A stretch of DNA of 64,000 nucleotides from Chrysopilus asiliformis (Eukaryota > Arthropoda > Insecta > Diptera > Rhagionidae), in contig OZ035960.1 in the NCBI GenBank assembly GCA_964034945.1, positions 16,525,403 to 16,589,402 of the forward strand. Direction: 5' to 3'. Shown piece after piece: positions 23,404-34,897 of the stretch (position 1 is the stretch's first letter; every line of letters starts with the position of its first letter). A program made the position numbers and the translations under genes. The notes under the pieces are model-generated. The model was not told where the DNA came from, did not search any database, and worked only from the letters and a program-made list of their open reading frames with translations.

Positions 23404-24352
23404 CTCTATATGACAACAGGCAAAATTTTTATTAAAAAAACCCATTTGTGTGAGAAAGTGAGAAGTACTGCCCCAAATGGATTTTGATCTATGGATAACT
23501 TATGTAAAATCCTATTCTAAACACATTTTGTCTTCATAAATTTTCCAATACATTTCACTAATTGTAAAAAAAACTGTTCCGTTTGTTGGCGGAGGAGGGA
23601 AGGAATGCCTTGCTATGTACGAGAAACGCAACTATAAACAACTTCAAGTTTCTAGCTCAATCCCTTGGACAATAATGGTTTTCACAAACTGTCCGTCTGT
23701 GGCGGAAATCAACATATTTTATCATCCCACATCAGGGTGTAGTTAATTTTCGTGTCCGACGATTGTTTCGAAGCATTATAAATGGTATACTAAATCTAAT
23801 ATAGTTTCGTATGATTCCAATGTAGAATATAAAAGCTGCCACGCTTCGCTAGGGGAAGGGATAAAGGGAAAGTCAAAAATTAGCTTAACGTATTTTATGG
23901 AGAGCTAATTAGTTCTTTTTCTTCCAATAAAACAATTTATTTGAAAAATAAATTTCGAATTTTTTCCCGGTCTTTTCATCATTTTTCTTAGGAATTCTTA
24001 GGAATGCAAAAACCCCAAAGTATAAATAGTTCAAATAACTATTTTAATTAAATTTCAACTGAATGAATTGAGAGTTTTTATTTTAGTTGAAAAAAATCAA
24101 GAATAATTTAAAGTATAACAAATACATCCAAGAACATTTTAGTCTACTATTAGGCGTATAAATTAAATTGCAGTTATAAAATCACCCACACGCGAATCAT
24201 ATAAATAAGTGATATAAATTAGAAAATTTTCGCCACTTGTTAAATACACACGAAAAATATTCCAGTTCTATATATACATTCGTTCGCCTCGGTTTACTTT
24301 GGCTGTTATGATCTATTTTTGCTACACAAAATCATAATATTGGGACATAAGA

Positions 24353-25158
24353 ATGATTAAAAAAGAAATTTTCATCATAAGTCTTCTAGTTCTTGTACTA
24401 ACAATTAATAAATTTGGTAAGTAAATGATAAATGAAATTACATGAGTTTGAAATTTAAAATATCTACAAATTTAAATTTGAATTACGATATGTTGTTAGA
24501 GTTGATTATATATATATATTTTTTTAGGTTATGCTATAAAGTGTTTTCAATGTGTATCGAGTGAAAAGCCTGGATGTAGGGACGGAGACGAATTTAACAG
24601 AACTGATTTACATATTGCTGATTGTGACCAAAAAACCCCACCTCGATATTTGATGTTTGCCAAACCAGTCACCAAATGTAATCGGGATGTTAGAGAAAGT
24701 AATTTTTTTTTATTGAACAATTAATTAGTTTTAAGAGATGCAAACCGAACGTTTTTTTAGTGTGGTTTGGTTTTTGTTCAAGGTGAATTGGATTTTTGGT
24801 TTTGTTTCTTAAAATTTCAAAATTTGATTCTGGTTTTGGTTTCTTAAATTTAACAAGTTTTACTGTATTAAATTCAAAAATGTGTACAACAAAACTTCCT
24901 CAGTTAATGTAATAGTATATTCTAATTTTTTTGTTGTTTTTTCTAGTCGATGATGAGCACATAGTGACACGTTCATGTTTTTTCGAAGACGAAAATGTAT
25001 TTGAAGGACCCTGCATGCGAGGACCTTCAGAGGCTGGAATAAAATTTTTTGACTGCGAACAGTGCGAAACAAATCTGTGCAATTTAGCATCTAAACATAG
25101 TATTAAATTATTTAATTTATTAGTAGTTTTAGTTCCCTACTTTATTTTAAATTTATGA
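24353..25158 (+). CDS. Ly6/uPAR three-finger protein, 148 aa (gene B)
   Basis: Exons: 24353-24416, 24528-24698, 24947-25158, with phase-1 introns. The signal peptide exon is 64 nt (MIKKEIFIISLLVLVLTINK). The mature domain starts KCFQC and has ten cysteines; the last block is 'DCEQCETNLCNLAS'. 'RSCFFEDENVF' closely matches 'RSCFFEDPNVF' in gene A, so A and B are nearest relatives within the window. The tail 'LFNLLVVLVPYFILNL' is strongly hydrophobic, predicting a GPI anchor. Role unknown beyond a cell-surface Ly6 protein. Confidence 0.92.
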
Positions 25159-25559
25159 ATTCGTTGTTTGCTAAACTTTTAGAGCAGAAAAGTATGTTTT
25201 ATAATAAATTATTTATTTTAGTTAGTGGAAATAATGTTTTATTATTGCCGTTTTTTCAGTTACTTCTGTCCTAGTAGAAGTAGTGATATTTTAGAGTATG
25301 TTATTTTTGGACCTTTCCCCCTGACTACACGACTGAAATTCATCTGTGACTTTTCATTAAAATCTGCCTTTCACCCTATTCCTGATCCAATATAGACGAA
25401 AATATGAAGGGAAAGTGAGCAATTCAAGTTGAAATGTTTAATAGACGAATCACAATCTCGGCTGCCAGGTTGGACCATTTCTCGCAAATAGAATCATGAA
25501 TTTTTAATTTATCCGGCTTAAAATTCCTGTTTACGATATTGCAAACATTTTATGTTTTG

Positions 25560-25935
25560 CACATTTTATGTCATAAACCGAAATTTTAAGACGGATAAAT
25601 CGATTCAATTTAGCCTCGCATTTTACGAAAAACGGATCTGCGTCAAATTTTAAGTCTTTAGCTCAATCCGTGCGCCTGCAATCCGCGCCACAGATGGACA
25701 GACGGACGGACGGACGGACGAACGGACGGACAGACGGACGGACGGACAGACGGACAGACGGACGGACAGACGGACAGACGGACGGACGGATATGCGAAAA
25801 TTAATTATTTTTATCATTCTAAACACACTGGTGTAATTCATTTTTGTGTGTGATGACGGGATCTTGGCGTTACAAACGGTAAAGCAAAGTTAATATACCA
25901 TTTGGTTTCACCATACGGGTATAAAAAGGGTCCAC
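25560..25935 (+). repeat. R1 repeat, copy B, with (GGAC/AGAC)n minisatellite
   Basis: 'agctcaatccgtgcgcctgc', then about 100 bases of GGAC/AGAC units (25692-25792), then 'ttctaaacacactggtgtaa' and 'ttacaaacggtaaa'. It is the inverse of the copy at 55490-56060. The Arg/Ser/Val-rich ORF across the simple repeat is not a gene. Confidence 0.8.
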
Positions 25936-26061
25936 TTGTCAGCCGAGACTGTGAATCGTCTACCTTCGGAGATATTCTGGTAGCACTATCAAAACCCATT
26001 TACATTTGTGAATCTTATTCTGTCAAAAAAAAATTCTTTTTATTGCACGATCGTTTATATC

Positions 26062-26615
26062 AGGTCTTTCAATAAAGAGATAACAATTTTGTGTTTAAAT
26101 AAAACACAGAATAATTGAGATATCGGGGTGAAATTTATTCCAGGTGTAGTGGACATGTTACATTTAAGTATGAAATTTGATGTCGTTCATATGGCCACCG
26201 CGAGCATTGCACTGATTGATTCTTTGGAGCCAATTTTCCACCACTCTTCCACACATATCGGTCAGAACGTTGGCAATTTCACGTTCGATATTGTTCCTGA
26301 GCTCCTCTAACGTTGTTGGCTTGTTGGCATAAACCAACGACTTAACATAACCCCATAAAAAGAAATCCAACGGCGTTAAATCACATAAGCGAGGTGGCCA
26401 TTCGACCGGACCATTTCTCGAGATTACACGATTACCGAACTTCTCCTTCAATAGATCAATTGTTTGACCAGCTGTGTGGCATTGCTCGTTCGTGAACTTC
26501 ACCATAATAAAAATGGAAACCTTGACTGACGTTTTAGCATTGCCAGATCATAAAAAAGGTTTTAGGGTGCGTTTTTATTAAAATACAAAATTGTTATGTC
26601 CTTATTGAAAGACCC
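26062..26615 (-). mobile_element. Deleted Tc1/mariner-superfamily element keeping the transposase C-terminus
   Basis: The terminal inverted repeats read GGTCTTTCAATAAGGACATA (right end, reversed) and GGTCTTTCAATAAAGAGATA (left). On the minus strand 26164-26505 encodes 113 residues with 'SRNGPVEWPPR', 'CDLTPLDFFLWGYVKSLVY' and 'TLEELRNNIEREI', the final catalytic block of IS630/Tc1/mariner DDE transposases (the P-DLTP-DFFLWG motif around the last acid). The N-terminal DNA-binding part and first acidic residues are absent, so it cannot act alone. Copies with the same deletion lie at 41479-42035 and, in part, from 63845. Confidence 0.88.
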
Positions 26616-27246
26616 TTTATTGCTACACAAAATTAATTTAGAAAAATTCGATACTGTATTTTTTTTACACGTCAAAATAAGCTCGAAATCTGAGAACTTT
26701 TGCAATGCGAACTTATTTCCCCATCGATCTATGAGTGGAATAAGTTCCATGAGAGAATTTCCGTCAAAAATGTCAAATATAAACGTTCCTTAAGGCCACA
26801 ATAAATTTCAATTTCAGTGTAAAAAGCTACACAAATTTAAAAAAAAAACATAAAAACACGTTCTTTTTTACAAACCTTACAGTATTTTAATATTAGAGAA
26901 TGAAAAATACATAGTAAATTTAAAATTTTATCATATACGATGTCAAAGATGTAGCAATTGCGCTAGTTGTATTTGTTCTAAAAATCTTCAAAAAAAAATA
27001 GACTTTATTGCCTAAACAAATTTTTTTTGCTAAACAAATCCTTAGTACCTTTATAAAACAAACCGTATGCAAAAAAAGTAATATTTTAGTCCAAAAAAGT
27101 GTAAAGTTTAAAAAGATTAATACAAATTTTTACATAAATTGTTAAACTTAATACTAATGTATACTAAAATATTTGAAATTACTAAAATAATGTCAATTAT
27201 TATAGGAGTAGGCGGATCTGCACTCATGTGTTTGGTTCTGTTATGC

Positions 27247-27915
27247 TTAAAGCATAATATAACCAAACGTAATTATAAGTACAAATGTGCTTAAGATGTC
27301 AGGAATTTTATTCGCCCCATTGCATAAATCCGAATCGCAAGTATCACAAAAAATGATTTCGGGTTTTTGCCCTTTGATTCTCAGATTTCCCAAATCAACA
27401 CAATTTCCACCTCCAGTTGTTGCACCCTCATAAATACAATCTCGAACGGTGATATTTTTTGATCCAGCTATACAAAAATAGAAAAATTTTAATAATTCTT
27501 AATTCGATCAAGTGAGACAGATATTTACATTTAATTATTGATTTCCCACATTTGAACGATTCAACTCCAGATCCCAAGGGAATGCAGGGATGCGATTTGA
27601 TGTCGTCATCTTCAAATGGGTCACCGCAATTTATATTTTCGGTTGAATTGCATTTATAGCAGTCAATGGCAGCACCTACATTCGCATTTGATACATTTAT
27701 ATATATTTAAAACCATTTCTAGTTTATGAATTAATAGACATATAACTATATGATCACAATGCTATTAATAAATGCCATTTTGAAGTTCATTCGGTTGATT
27801 TCTTGGCAAAACTTTTCTTTAATTTTGAAGTTCACTGACTTTCCACAAAACGTAACTCACCTAAATTACTTACTGCTATCACCAGAAACAAAACCACAAT
27901 TAAATTTCTTAACAT
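27247..27915 (-). CDS. Ly6/uPAR three-finger protein, 140 aa (gene C)
   Basis: Exons in coding order: 27915-27861, 27675-27529, 27467-27247; phase-1 introns. The 55-nt first exon codes a signal peptide (MLRNLIVVLFLVIAVSNL). The mature part has 'DCYKCNSTENINCGDPF', 'SFKCGK', 'NITVRDCIYEG' and 'FCDTCDSDLCNGANK', ten cysteines in all. The hydrophobic tail 'ILSTFVLIITFGYIML' suggests a GPI anchor. It begins the seven-gene minus-strand block, and shares the 'C(N/D)P F' and 'RDC-Y' blocks with genes D to I. Confidence 0.93.
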
Positions 27916-28879
27916 TTTTTTTTTACTTTTACTGTTATCGTAGATTGATTTTTCTGCAATCAACTTCTGAAGAATTTTGCCTGCAGCGATCAGTAGCGAC
28001 TTTCAAAGTGAACTTATAGAAAATAAAAGTAATGGGACGATTTTTCCCGATGCCATTAGACATTTAAACAAAACTGAAGTGACGGTGACGGGATACTATT
28101 TTTAGATAAAACACTAAAAAGTTCAAAAGCGTGAGACATTTTTCTAAATCTCAGGAAGAACTTCGACTTTTTCGTAATCAGAACTAAAGGCCTATGGGAG
28201 GCGAGAAAATGGGTTTCATACTCAATACTTTAAATAATTATAAAGACTGAAATTTTTTTTTAAATTCCGAATGGCATAGTAGAAATCAATCTTTAATCAA
28301 AATTTTCTTTTCGTCTCGACATAAATTACTCGACATAAATAAAATGTTAAATGTCCATTGAGAAAGAATTTGTTAGAATTTTTCTGATGTCTTGGACCAA
28401 AATGATTGGAAAAATATGTCTGCAAGTGTCATTTAAATAGCAGGCCATGAAAAAAGACCTAAAATTACGAAAAAATTTCCCTGATTCCCAGGGATTAGAA
28501 ATTGACATCCATTTTTGCATTGAATATTTTACATCTGGCAAAAGTATTCGCATCCAATTTTCGTAAACGGGGTTTATGGTCACCAATCCGTATAGGACGA
28601 TGCTCACCAATCCGTGTATCCTAGCACTGGACGGTCCCTAAAGCCAAAACCTTGCTAAATCTCAGAAAGTTGAAACCAAGGACATGGCCATATTTAGCAA
28701 AAATGGCAAGGGAGGTGAAGGATGAAAAATTTCGAGCTCAAAACAGTTTAGAGTTCATATCATCAGAGAGCGAGATCATTTGTAAAAAATTGTACCAATT
28801 TATTGTCTCGATTAACTTTTAAAATTCCCTCAATTCCTTATTTTATGGAGATCGCCGATATTTGCATGGAGTTTGGTCT
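27916..28879. other. Intergenic between gene C and a MITE
   Basis: The bases next to 27915 are the 5' region of gene C. A minus-strand ORF of 87 codons at 28347-28610 has no signal peptide or recognisable domain. Nothing else was recognised. Confidence 0.4.
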
Positions 28880-29661
28880 AGGTGTCGTGCGCGAATGGCA
28901 CTAGTGCTAAAAGAAAGGTCGTACCTTAAGGTAGAACCAGAAACATACGTCCGTGCGTGCGGCACCCACGCGGTGAAGGTAAAAACTACGCATTTATATG
29001 CGTTGCCGCGTCCCTGCCGGGTAGAGTAGGCTCAGTTTCTGCTTTTAGACACGGTGACAACTACTAGATGCCAGAACAAAATAATGCCGCAAGTACGGAC
29101 GTATGTTTCTGGTTCTAGCTTAATGCCGTGGTCACACGATGCTGTATTGCCAGCCGCTGGCTGCTGTTGGTTAATAGCGCTGGCAAGTAGCAAAACAGTG
29201 GTTTCACATTTTAATCTGGGAGATTTTTTAAATAATAAACGTAACACACAAATTTAAATAAATAAACTGTACAATAACAACAACTTATAATAAACAAACT
29301 TTACCACTTATCAGACTTTTGACAGCTCAGAAACCATGTGACAGGGTCACGTGATCCCTAGTAGCGCTGACAAAGTATAACGGTCTCTACTTGACTAGCG
29401 CTACTAAAATTATCACGCTGCTGCTGGTAATAGCAACGCACTAGGGTTCACATGGTGCTGCTGAAACGGCTGCTAACAGCCAACAGCCACTAGCGCTGGC
29501 AAAACAGCGTCATGTGACCGCCGCATTAGCAAGAAATGAAACAAATTTTATTGAAATTGAATTTGCCGTTTAAGATTTTGGTGGTCTTACGAGAACTTTT
29601 AAAAAGAAACAGTGTATGTTACGAACTTTCTTTTAGCACTAGTACCATTCGTACATGTCAC
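28880..29661. mobile_element. MITE with 40-bp inverted ends, hosting another
   Basis: The ends 'gaatggcactagtgctaaaa' and its inverse 'ttttagcactagtaccattc', with further pairing outward to 'ggtgtc' / 'atgtcacc', define it. An internal mirrored pair ('aaccagaaacatacgtccgt' / 'acggacgtatgtttctggtt') lies near the nested element. Confidence 0.75.
29123..29525. mobile_element. Nested MITE, probable TTA target
   Basis: The ends TGCCGTGGTCACACGATGCT and TGCGGCGGTCACATGACGCT (right end, reversed) are imperfect inverted repeats. TTA occurs at 29120-29122 and 29526-29528. The interior is rich in 'agcgctggc' and 'cagccgctgg' motifs. Confidence 0.75.
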
Positions 29662-29917
29662 CTAGCCCGGAGACGGCTGATCACCTTTCACTGAAAAAAA
29701 TTTGTTAAGGTACTTCTTTTAATGATGTTCAATTTCGCATACTTTTTTACAGAGAAAATTAAAAAAATATTTCTAAAACTACAGTAAATAATCAGGATTT
29801 TGTTTTGGTATATAAAAATGCTTTTTCGGAGGCTACACCTTTGAAACATTTATTTAGCACATTTTGTTTAAAACACATCAGGTATTAGCGATAACATCAT
29901 TAGGTTTATTATAATTG

Positions 29918-30481
29918 TTAATATATATTCATGAGAATTGTAATAACGGATAAATTGAATGCAATTATTACGAAACTGATATCAAAACTGTTTACAGCTC
30001 CATTACATAAGTATTGATCACATGCATAACATTTTCGCTCCTTGTACCAAGATAATGATTGTGGAATACTATCGCAATCGCTAAAACAATCTCGAATAAC
30101 CACTTGCCGACCATCTAGTTCTAAAGAAAAAGATATGTCCAAGATGAATTTAAAACGATTTTAAGAGCTTTTACCTGTCACGACAGTTTTTGTGCAGCTT
30201 TGAACTAAAGATGCATCACATTTTGAAATATCAATACCTTCGGGTGTGAAAGGATCAGCACAATTCGGATTATTAGTTGAGATACATGAGTAGCATTGAA
30301 TTCCAGTTGCTAAAAAATAATATCCAAATTAAAATTACATATAAAAAATTAAATACATCCAATTTACACGAATTTGACACAGATATATGTTTCAAATATT
30401 TTTTTTTAATTTGATCTGATACTAACCTTGATGAGTAGCACGTAATAATAAAAATGACAAAATAAAAATTTGTTTTATCAT
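29918..30481 (-). CDS. Ly6/uPAR three-finger protein, 130 aa (gene D)
   Basis: Exons in coding order: 30481-30427, 30309-30175, 30120-29918; phase-1 introns. Signal exon of 55 nt (MIKQIFILSFLLLRATHQ). Ten cysteines: 'QCYSCISTNNPNCADPF', 'SKCDA', 'QSCTK', 'VVIRDCFSDCDS', 'KCYACDQYLCNGAVNS'. The tail 'FDISFVIIAFNLSVITILMN' is hydrophobic. Gene E upstream of it shares the signal exon start, the 'ATGIQCYSC/GTGIQCYSC' start, 'CNGAVNSF-ISFVIIA' and the intron-1 donor region, so the two are a recent tandem duplication. D has a shorter middle exon (135 against 150 nt). Confidence 0.92.
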
Positions 30482-31041
30482 TGTTAAGTTTAATATTTTC
30501 AGGAACAAGTCGTTTTTAAAATTATTTAATAATAATTGGGCAAAAAAGAAATCTGTGTAAAACAAAGCTAACAAAGTACAAATCAATAATAAATCTGATA
30601 TTTTTTCCACAAAATCTTAAAGGGCTTTTTAATTTGTTTTTTTCTTATCACATTTTTCAAATGTTGACCTTTAGTTTAAATTGAACAAAGTGCGGTACGA
30701 TTTTGGTAAAAAAAATTCTTGGTGGGAAAAATACCAACCACAAATATGTGGCACCTCAATTCATGTAAACATCAAACATTAATTAGTTCTAATGTGAATA
30801 AAACAATTTTCTTTTAAATCATTAAGTGTTTAATTTATTCAATGTTCGCTTTTGTACATTTTTATCTGTAAATAACATCTTAATAAAAAAAATTCTTAAA
30901 AAACATCAAATTAACAAATAATTTTTACATTTATAGTTGATTAATATTCAACATTTCATTTGCTACAAAAAATACATTTTCGAAAAGTTAGCATATTTTA
31001 AGGCTACCGATTATTTAGTGCAATTTAAAAAACAATACATA
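30482..31041. other. Spacer between genes D and E
   Basis: AT-rich sequence holding the 5' flank of gene D and a TIR element near its end. No coding sequence found. Confidence 0.4.
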
Positions 31042-31289
31042 CAGTAATCCCGCCAAGTGCGCGGTAGATACGTTCCACAAAAAGAGCGCGCAAACCGAAA
31101 CCGCGCACTATGAACTCTACTTTGTATGAAATTTTGGGGTTAGAAACATGTTTTTTTAAACGAAAATTATAAAAAAAACCGCGCAGAAGCGAAATTTTTA
31201 CCGCGCAGTTCGAAGTTTAGGTATTAAAAACTTAACCGCGCAGTTGTGAAACCGCGCAGTTAGAAACCGCGCTGTTGGAGGGATTACTG
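31042..31289. mobile_element. 248-bp pogo/Tigger-like MITE, TA duplication
   Basis: CAGTAATCCCGCC at the left and the inverse of CAGTAATCCCTCC at the right, each next to TA (31040-31041, 31290-31291). The interior repeats 'accgcgcagtt' several times. It lies just past the stop codon of gene E. Confidence 0.85.
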
Positions 31290-31345
31290 TATCTCGTATT
31301 AGCGAAAACATCACTACGTTTATTATATTTGTTAATTAAAAATGT

Positions 31346-31951
31346 TCAGTTCAGATTCATAATAAATGTGATAACGAATAGACTGACTGCAATAATCACG
31401 AAACTGATACTAAAACTGTTTACAGCTCCATTACAAAGTTCTCCATCACATGCACTACATTTCAGATCCTTGTATTTATCTAATCCGGGAATACCATAAC
31501 AATTGCCATTCACGTTATCATCGTATAGACAATCTCGGAAAACCACTTCTCGACCATCAACCTCTAAAGAAATTAAAAAGAACAACATTAGTTGACTACT
31601 TTTTTTTTTGAACAATTTTTAGAATATTCACCTGTTAAGACGGTTTTTGTACACTTTTTAGCTAAAATATTTCTACCCTCGATCATATTGCATGGTGAAG
31701 ACTGGATACCCTTGATTTTGAAAGGGTCAGCGCAATTCGAATTCGATTTTGAGTTGCATGAATAACATTGGATTCCAGTTCCTAAATACCACCATCACAG
31801 TAACATATAAAAAATTAAATACATAAAATTTGCATGAATTTGAAATTGACATTTCACACACCGCGGATATTATTTTATATCTGTTCTGATACTAACCTTG
31901 ATGAGTAATCGCTAATAATAAAACTGAAACAATACAAATTTGTTTTATCAT
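31346..31951 (-). CDS. Ly6/uPAR three-finger protein, 140 aa (gene E)
   Basis: Exons in coding order: 31951-31897, 31781-31632, 31563-31346; phase-1 introns. Signal exon 55 nt (MIKQICIVSVLLLAITHQ). Mature domain: 'QCYSCNSKSNSNCADPF', 'KKCTKTVLT', 'VVFRDCLYDDN', 'KCSACDGELCNGAVNS'; ten cysteines. Hydrophobic tail 'FSISFVIIAVSLFVITFIMN'. The second acceptor has two adjacent AGs; the one leaving exon 3 at 31563 keeps the frame. Closest relative is gene D next door. Likely GPI-anchored surface protein. Confidence 0.92.
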
Positions 31952-32710
31952 TGTTAAGCCAATAAGCCTATTATTTTCAGGAACAAATCGTTTGTGAAAA
32001 TATTCTTTTTATTATTATTTGCGCACTTAAGAAATCTCTATGGCACAAAGTTCACTTATTTTATACTAAAAAAGTACGAATTAATGTATATTCTGTAGGT
32101 GGTCTAGTCAGAAACTATTTTTATTTGCGATATACCAAAAGAAAGCTCAATTTTTTTATGGGTATATTTGGTAGAACGGCGAAAGCTTTTTCCATCTTGG
32201 AACTGGGAAGACAACATGAACTTTTGAGAACATCATATTTGTGGCGTCTATTATCTAGGGAACTCTATTTGTGGCATTTTTTTACTTGGGGGAGCGACTA
32301 TTATCTAGGTTCAGGATAAGGAATTTAAATTAAATTCCACTATTACTTTTGTTCAGGATAAGGAATTTATATTAAAAATATGTACATATGGTAAACTGGA
32401 GCACTTTCGGTAATGAGGCACATTCGACGATGCCATTTGCAATATGAAGAAGCGTCCGGAAGGAATAATGATGAATGTAAACGCATACTAATACAATTCC
32501 AGGATAAATCTGGCCGTTCTTGTTCCGTGGTCAGAAGACCATTTTTTAAGTTAATTTAATTAGTGTTTTTTTTTTTAAAAGTCTGAATAAATACTTTTTA
32601 AATATACTGCTAATTTTGAAGTCAAGTAAATATCATATTTACAATATTGTAGAAAAAAATCCAAAAAAATTATGCCAGCTCTCGGAGCGCAATTCGCATT
32701 TCATATTGAT

Positions 32711-32815
32711 ACATTGTTCCCAAGTAACCAAATAGGGCGTAAAGTGGTCGTGGCGACCATAAAGATTCGATGTTAAAGTCGCCACGACCACTTTACGCCC
32801 TATTTGGTTATTTGG
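32711..32815. repeat. Short perfect hairpin (35-bp arms)
   Basis: 'ccaaatagggcgtaaagtgg' then 'tcgtggcgac' is followed after about 20 bases by its exact inverse. The stem with 'aagtaacc' / 'ggttattt' at the outside is a very small foldback element. It could fold in RNA if transcribed. Confidence 0.9.
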
Positions 32816-32854
32816 GTTGTATCATATTGGCGTTTTATATTGAATAGGTTAAGC

Positions 32855-33566
32855 CAGTGTTTTCTAACCATTTTCGCTAGCGTACCCCCTAGCGAGCTAG
32901 TTTTTTTCTCGCATACGCCCTTATACACAAAATGTTAACAAAAAATGTATCCCAAAAATATACTTATTAACAGTCTAACTGCCACGACAGTTTTAAGCCT
33001 TTTTCGAATATTTAGTTGTCAGTCAAAAAGGATGCACTAAGAGAAAAAAAATTGGAACAAAATTATACCTAAATGTTATTTTATTACCATAAAATGTGTG
33101 CAACCACAAAAACTCGTTGAGGTTGCAGCGAACACTTTAATAATTTTCATTTTTTTCACTTTAATAATTTTCATTTTTTTCACTGTACACAACAGTTAGG
33201 TGTCAGGTCTTTTTGACTGACGTGGCAGTTAGAGTGTTAAGAATTATAAAATTATGTTAGAAAACCGCACTGATAAATTTATAAAAAATCAAAAGTGAAC
33301 AAGTTGCGAATCGATATTTATAATAAAAAGCTCAAATAAAAGCGGTAATAGTACTAAAGGGTTGCCCTAAAATAGAGTAGTTCCTACTTTAAACACGTTG
33401 GCTGACACCGTATAAAAATAAAATTGTTACAAAGAGCCTATCTATAAATACCATTTCAAATTTGTTGTCGCAATTTTTTCAAAATTTTGTTGCCGCCATT
33501 TTGTTTTTCAGATTTCTGGTACCCCCTGCAACCAACCGGTGTACCCCAGTTTGAGAAAAAACACTG
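32855..33566. mobile_element. hAT-like element, 712 bp
   Basis: The ends CAGTGTTTTCTAACC and GTTTGAGAAAAAACACTG, with 'gtaccccc' / 'gtacccc' just inside, are typical of hAT non-autonomous elements (CAGTG...CACTG). No clean 8-bp duplication is visible; the flanks 'aggttaa' / 'ttaacct' are instead inverted. Confidence 0.7.
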
Positions 33567-33621
33567 AATTAACCTAATGATCTCGTTTTTGGGATGAAAT
33601 ATTTTATGAGTGTTTTCTTAA

Positions 33622-33869
33622 TCACTAATTTATAAAAAAAAATTGGTGTCTGTCTGTCTGTCTGTTCCTCTTTCGCAAAAACGGCTGAACCGATTGACTT
33701 GAAATTTGGCATGAGTGTCTGTGGTAGTTCTGGTTCCAACATCTCAAAACTTAGCTCTTCCTCTATGTTACCCTTTCGCGGGAAAACTACCGAGCCGATT
33801 GGCCTGAAGTTTAGCTCCAACATAGACCATTAAAAAAAATTTTTTTTTAAAAAACTTAACCCAAGCTAG
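33622..33869 (+). mobile_element. Helitron-like copy, internally deleted
   Basis: It starts TCACTAATTTATAAAAA, has (CTGT)n, 'gacttgaaatttggcatgag' and 'cgggaaaactaccgagccg', then ends 'aacttaacccaag' CTAG. The hairpin loop sequence is missing and a second 'tgcaagctagtttaataaat' follows at once, a small end duplication. Confidence 0.6.
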
Positions 33870-34897
33870 TTTAATAAATATGCAAGCTAGTTTAATAAAT
33901 AAAACAAAGTTGTGAATGAATAGAATGTTTTTAAATTAGCAAAACAAAATACTCTTTGTCCCAGCCAAAGCCCGTCACCGCGTCAGATTAGGCAAAACTA
34001 TTTTCATTTTTAAAAGTCAAAAAATATATTTTTTTAATCCTAGAAAAAGTTTTTCTGTATCTTATAGCCAAATAATCAAAGTTTTTTTTTATTAAATTAA
34101 AAGCTTTCCAATCTAGCGAAAAAAATTGACAGGATATAACTCTGAAAAAATCCTGTCGAAGGTGTCTCAGGTTCCCGTAAATATTGAAAGGGTTCAAGAT
34201 ATCGAGCAATACTAGAAGCAGCATTTGTGGAAAATTTTGAGTTCTTTTTCCACTGCAAACATTTTTCATTAAAAATATTTTCCATAAAAATTATTAGTTT
34301 TTAGTTTACAAGTTGAGAAAAAATTCATAATCTTGGTATTTTGAACATATTTTGAACATTCAAAGGGCGATTTCCAGCTCGATCTTACTACACGGACTAA
34401 AATAGATCAATAAACATACTCGGATGTTACAGCTTTCTACATTTTCTTGTCATTTATTTATAAATTCTGTTGTGAAATTTGGCTCAAAAATAATTCAAAA
34501 ATGTGCTTTTTATTTTTGTTTTAAATTAGCAGTTTTCAATTTTTATAAAATTGTCGAAAAATATTCTAAAAGAATATTCAAAATATGGAAGTCTCAATTT
34601 TTTTTTTTAAAAAAGCACATTAAAAAATCTTCTTCATTTACTTAAGGAAATAGTTAAATGTCTCGAAAACCGCTAAAAACTAGTTTTTTTATAGCTAGTA
34701 CTAAAAAAAATTATTTCGAAAAATGTTTGCTTCGAATTTTAAACAGAAACCAAGATTTTAAAAAAATGAAAAAAAAAACAGCGGATGATCTAAGATTAAT
34801 TTCAAACTTATTTATTAAACCCGTTTTGAAATTGAACAATTAATTTATATTAAAGAAAAGACGCAAATTCGCAGCTCTAGCATTCTGACACTGCTTA
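33870..34897. other. Intergenic, nothing recognised
   Basis: AT-rich DNA with long T and A runs. ORFs of 60-90 codons near 33988-34285 and 34424-34843 are Lys/Phe/Asn-rich and look like chance. Confidence 0.4.

Larger units (their letters stand above)
22700..23860 (+). repeat. R1 dispersed repeat, copy A (interrupted)
   Basis: Bases 22700-22759 ('agctacaattaccaggggcc', 'atactctatat') and 23404-23860 ('ctctatatgac', 'caaatggattttgatc', 'tttctagctcaatcc', 'atactaaatctaatatag') are the two parts of a repeat seen elsewhere at 25560, 49500, 50050, 51190 and 55490. A hAT-like element sits between the parts. The class of R1 is not clear to me. Confidence 0.7.

Noticed and set aside
25650..25841. 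Val/Arg/Ser/Cys-rich minus-strand ORF
   Set aside because: It is the GGAC/AGAC simple repeat of R1; the same happens at 55498-55972 on both strands.
30422..30610. 62-codon minus-strand ORF containing the start of gene D
   Set aside because: The frame upstream of ATG 30481 is not supported; only the 55-nt signal exon from 30481 is used.
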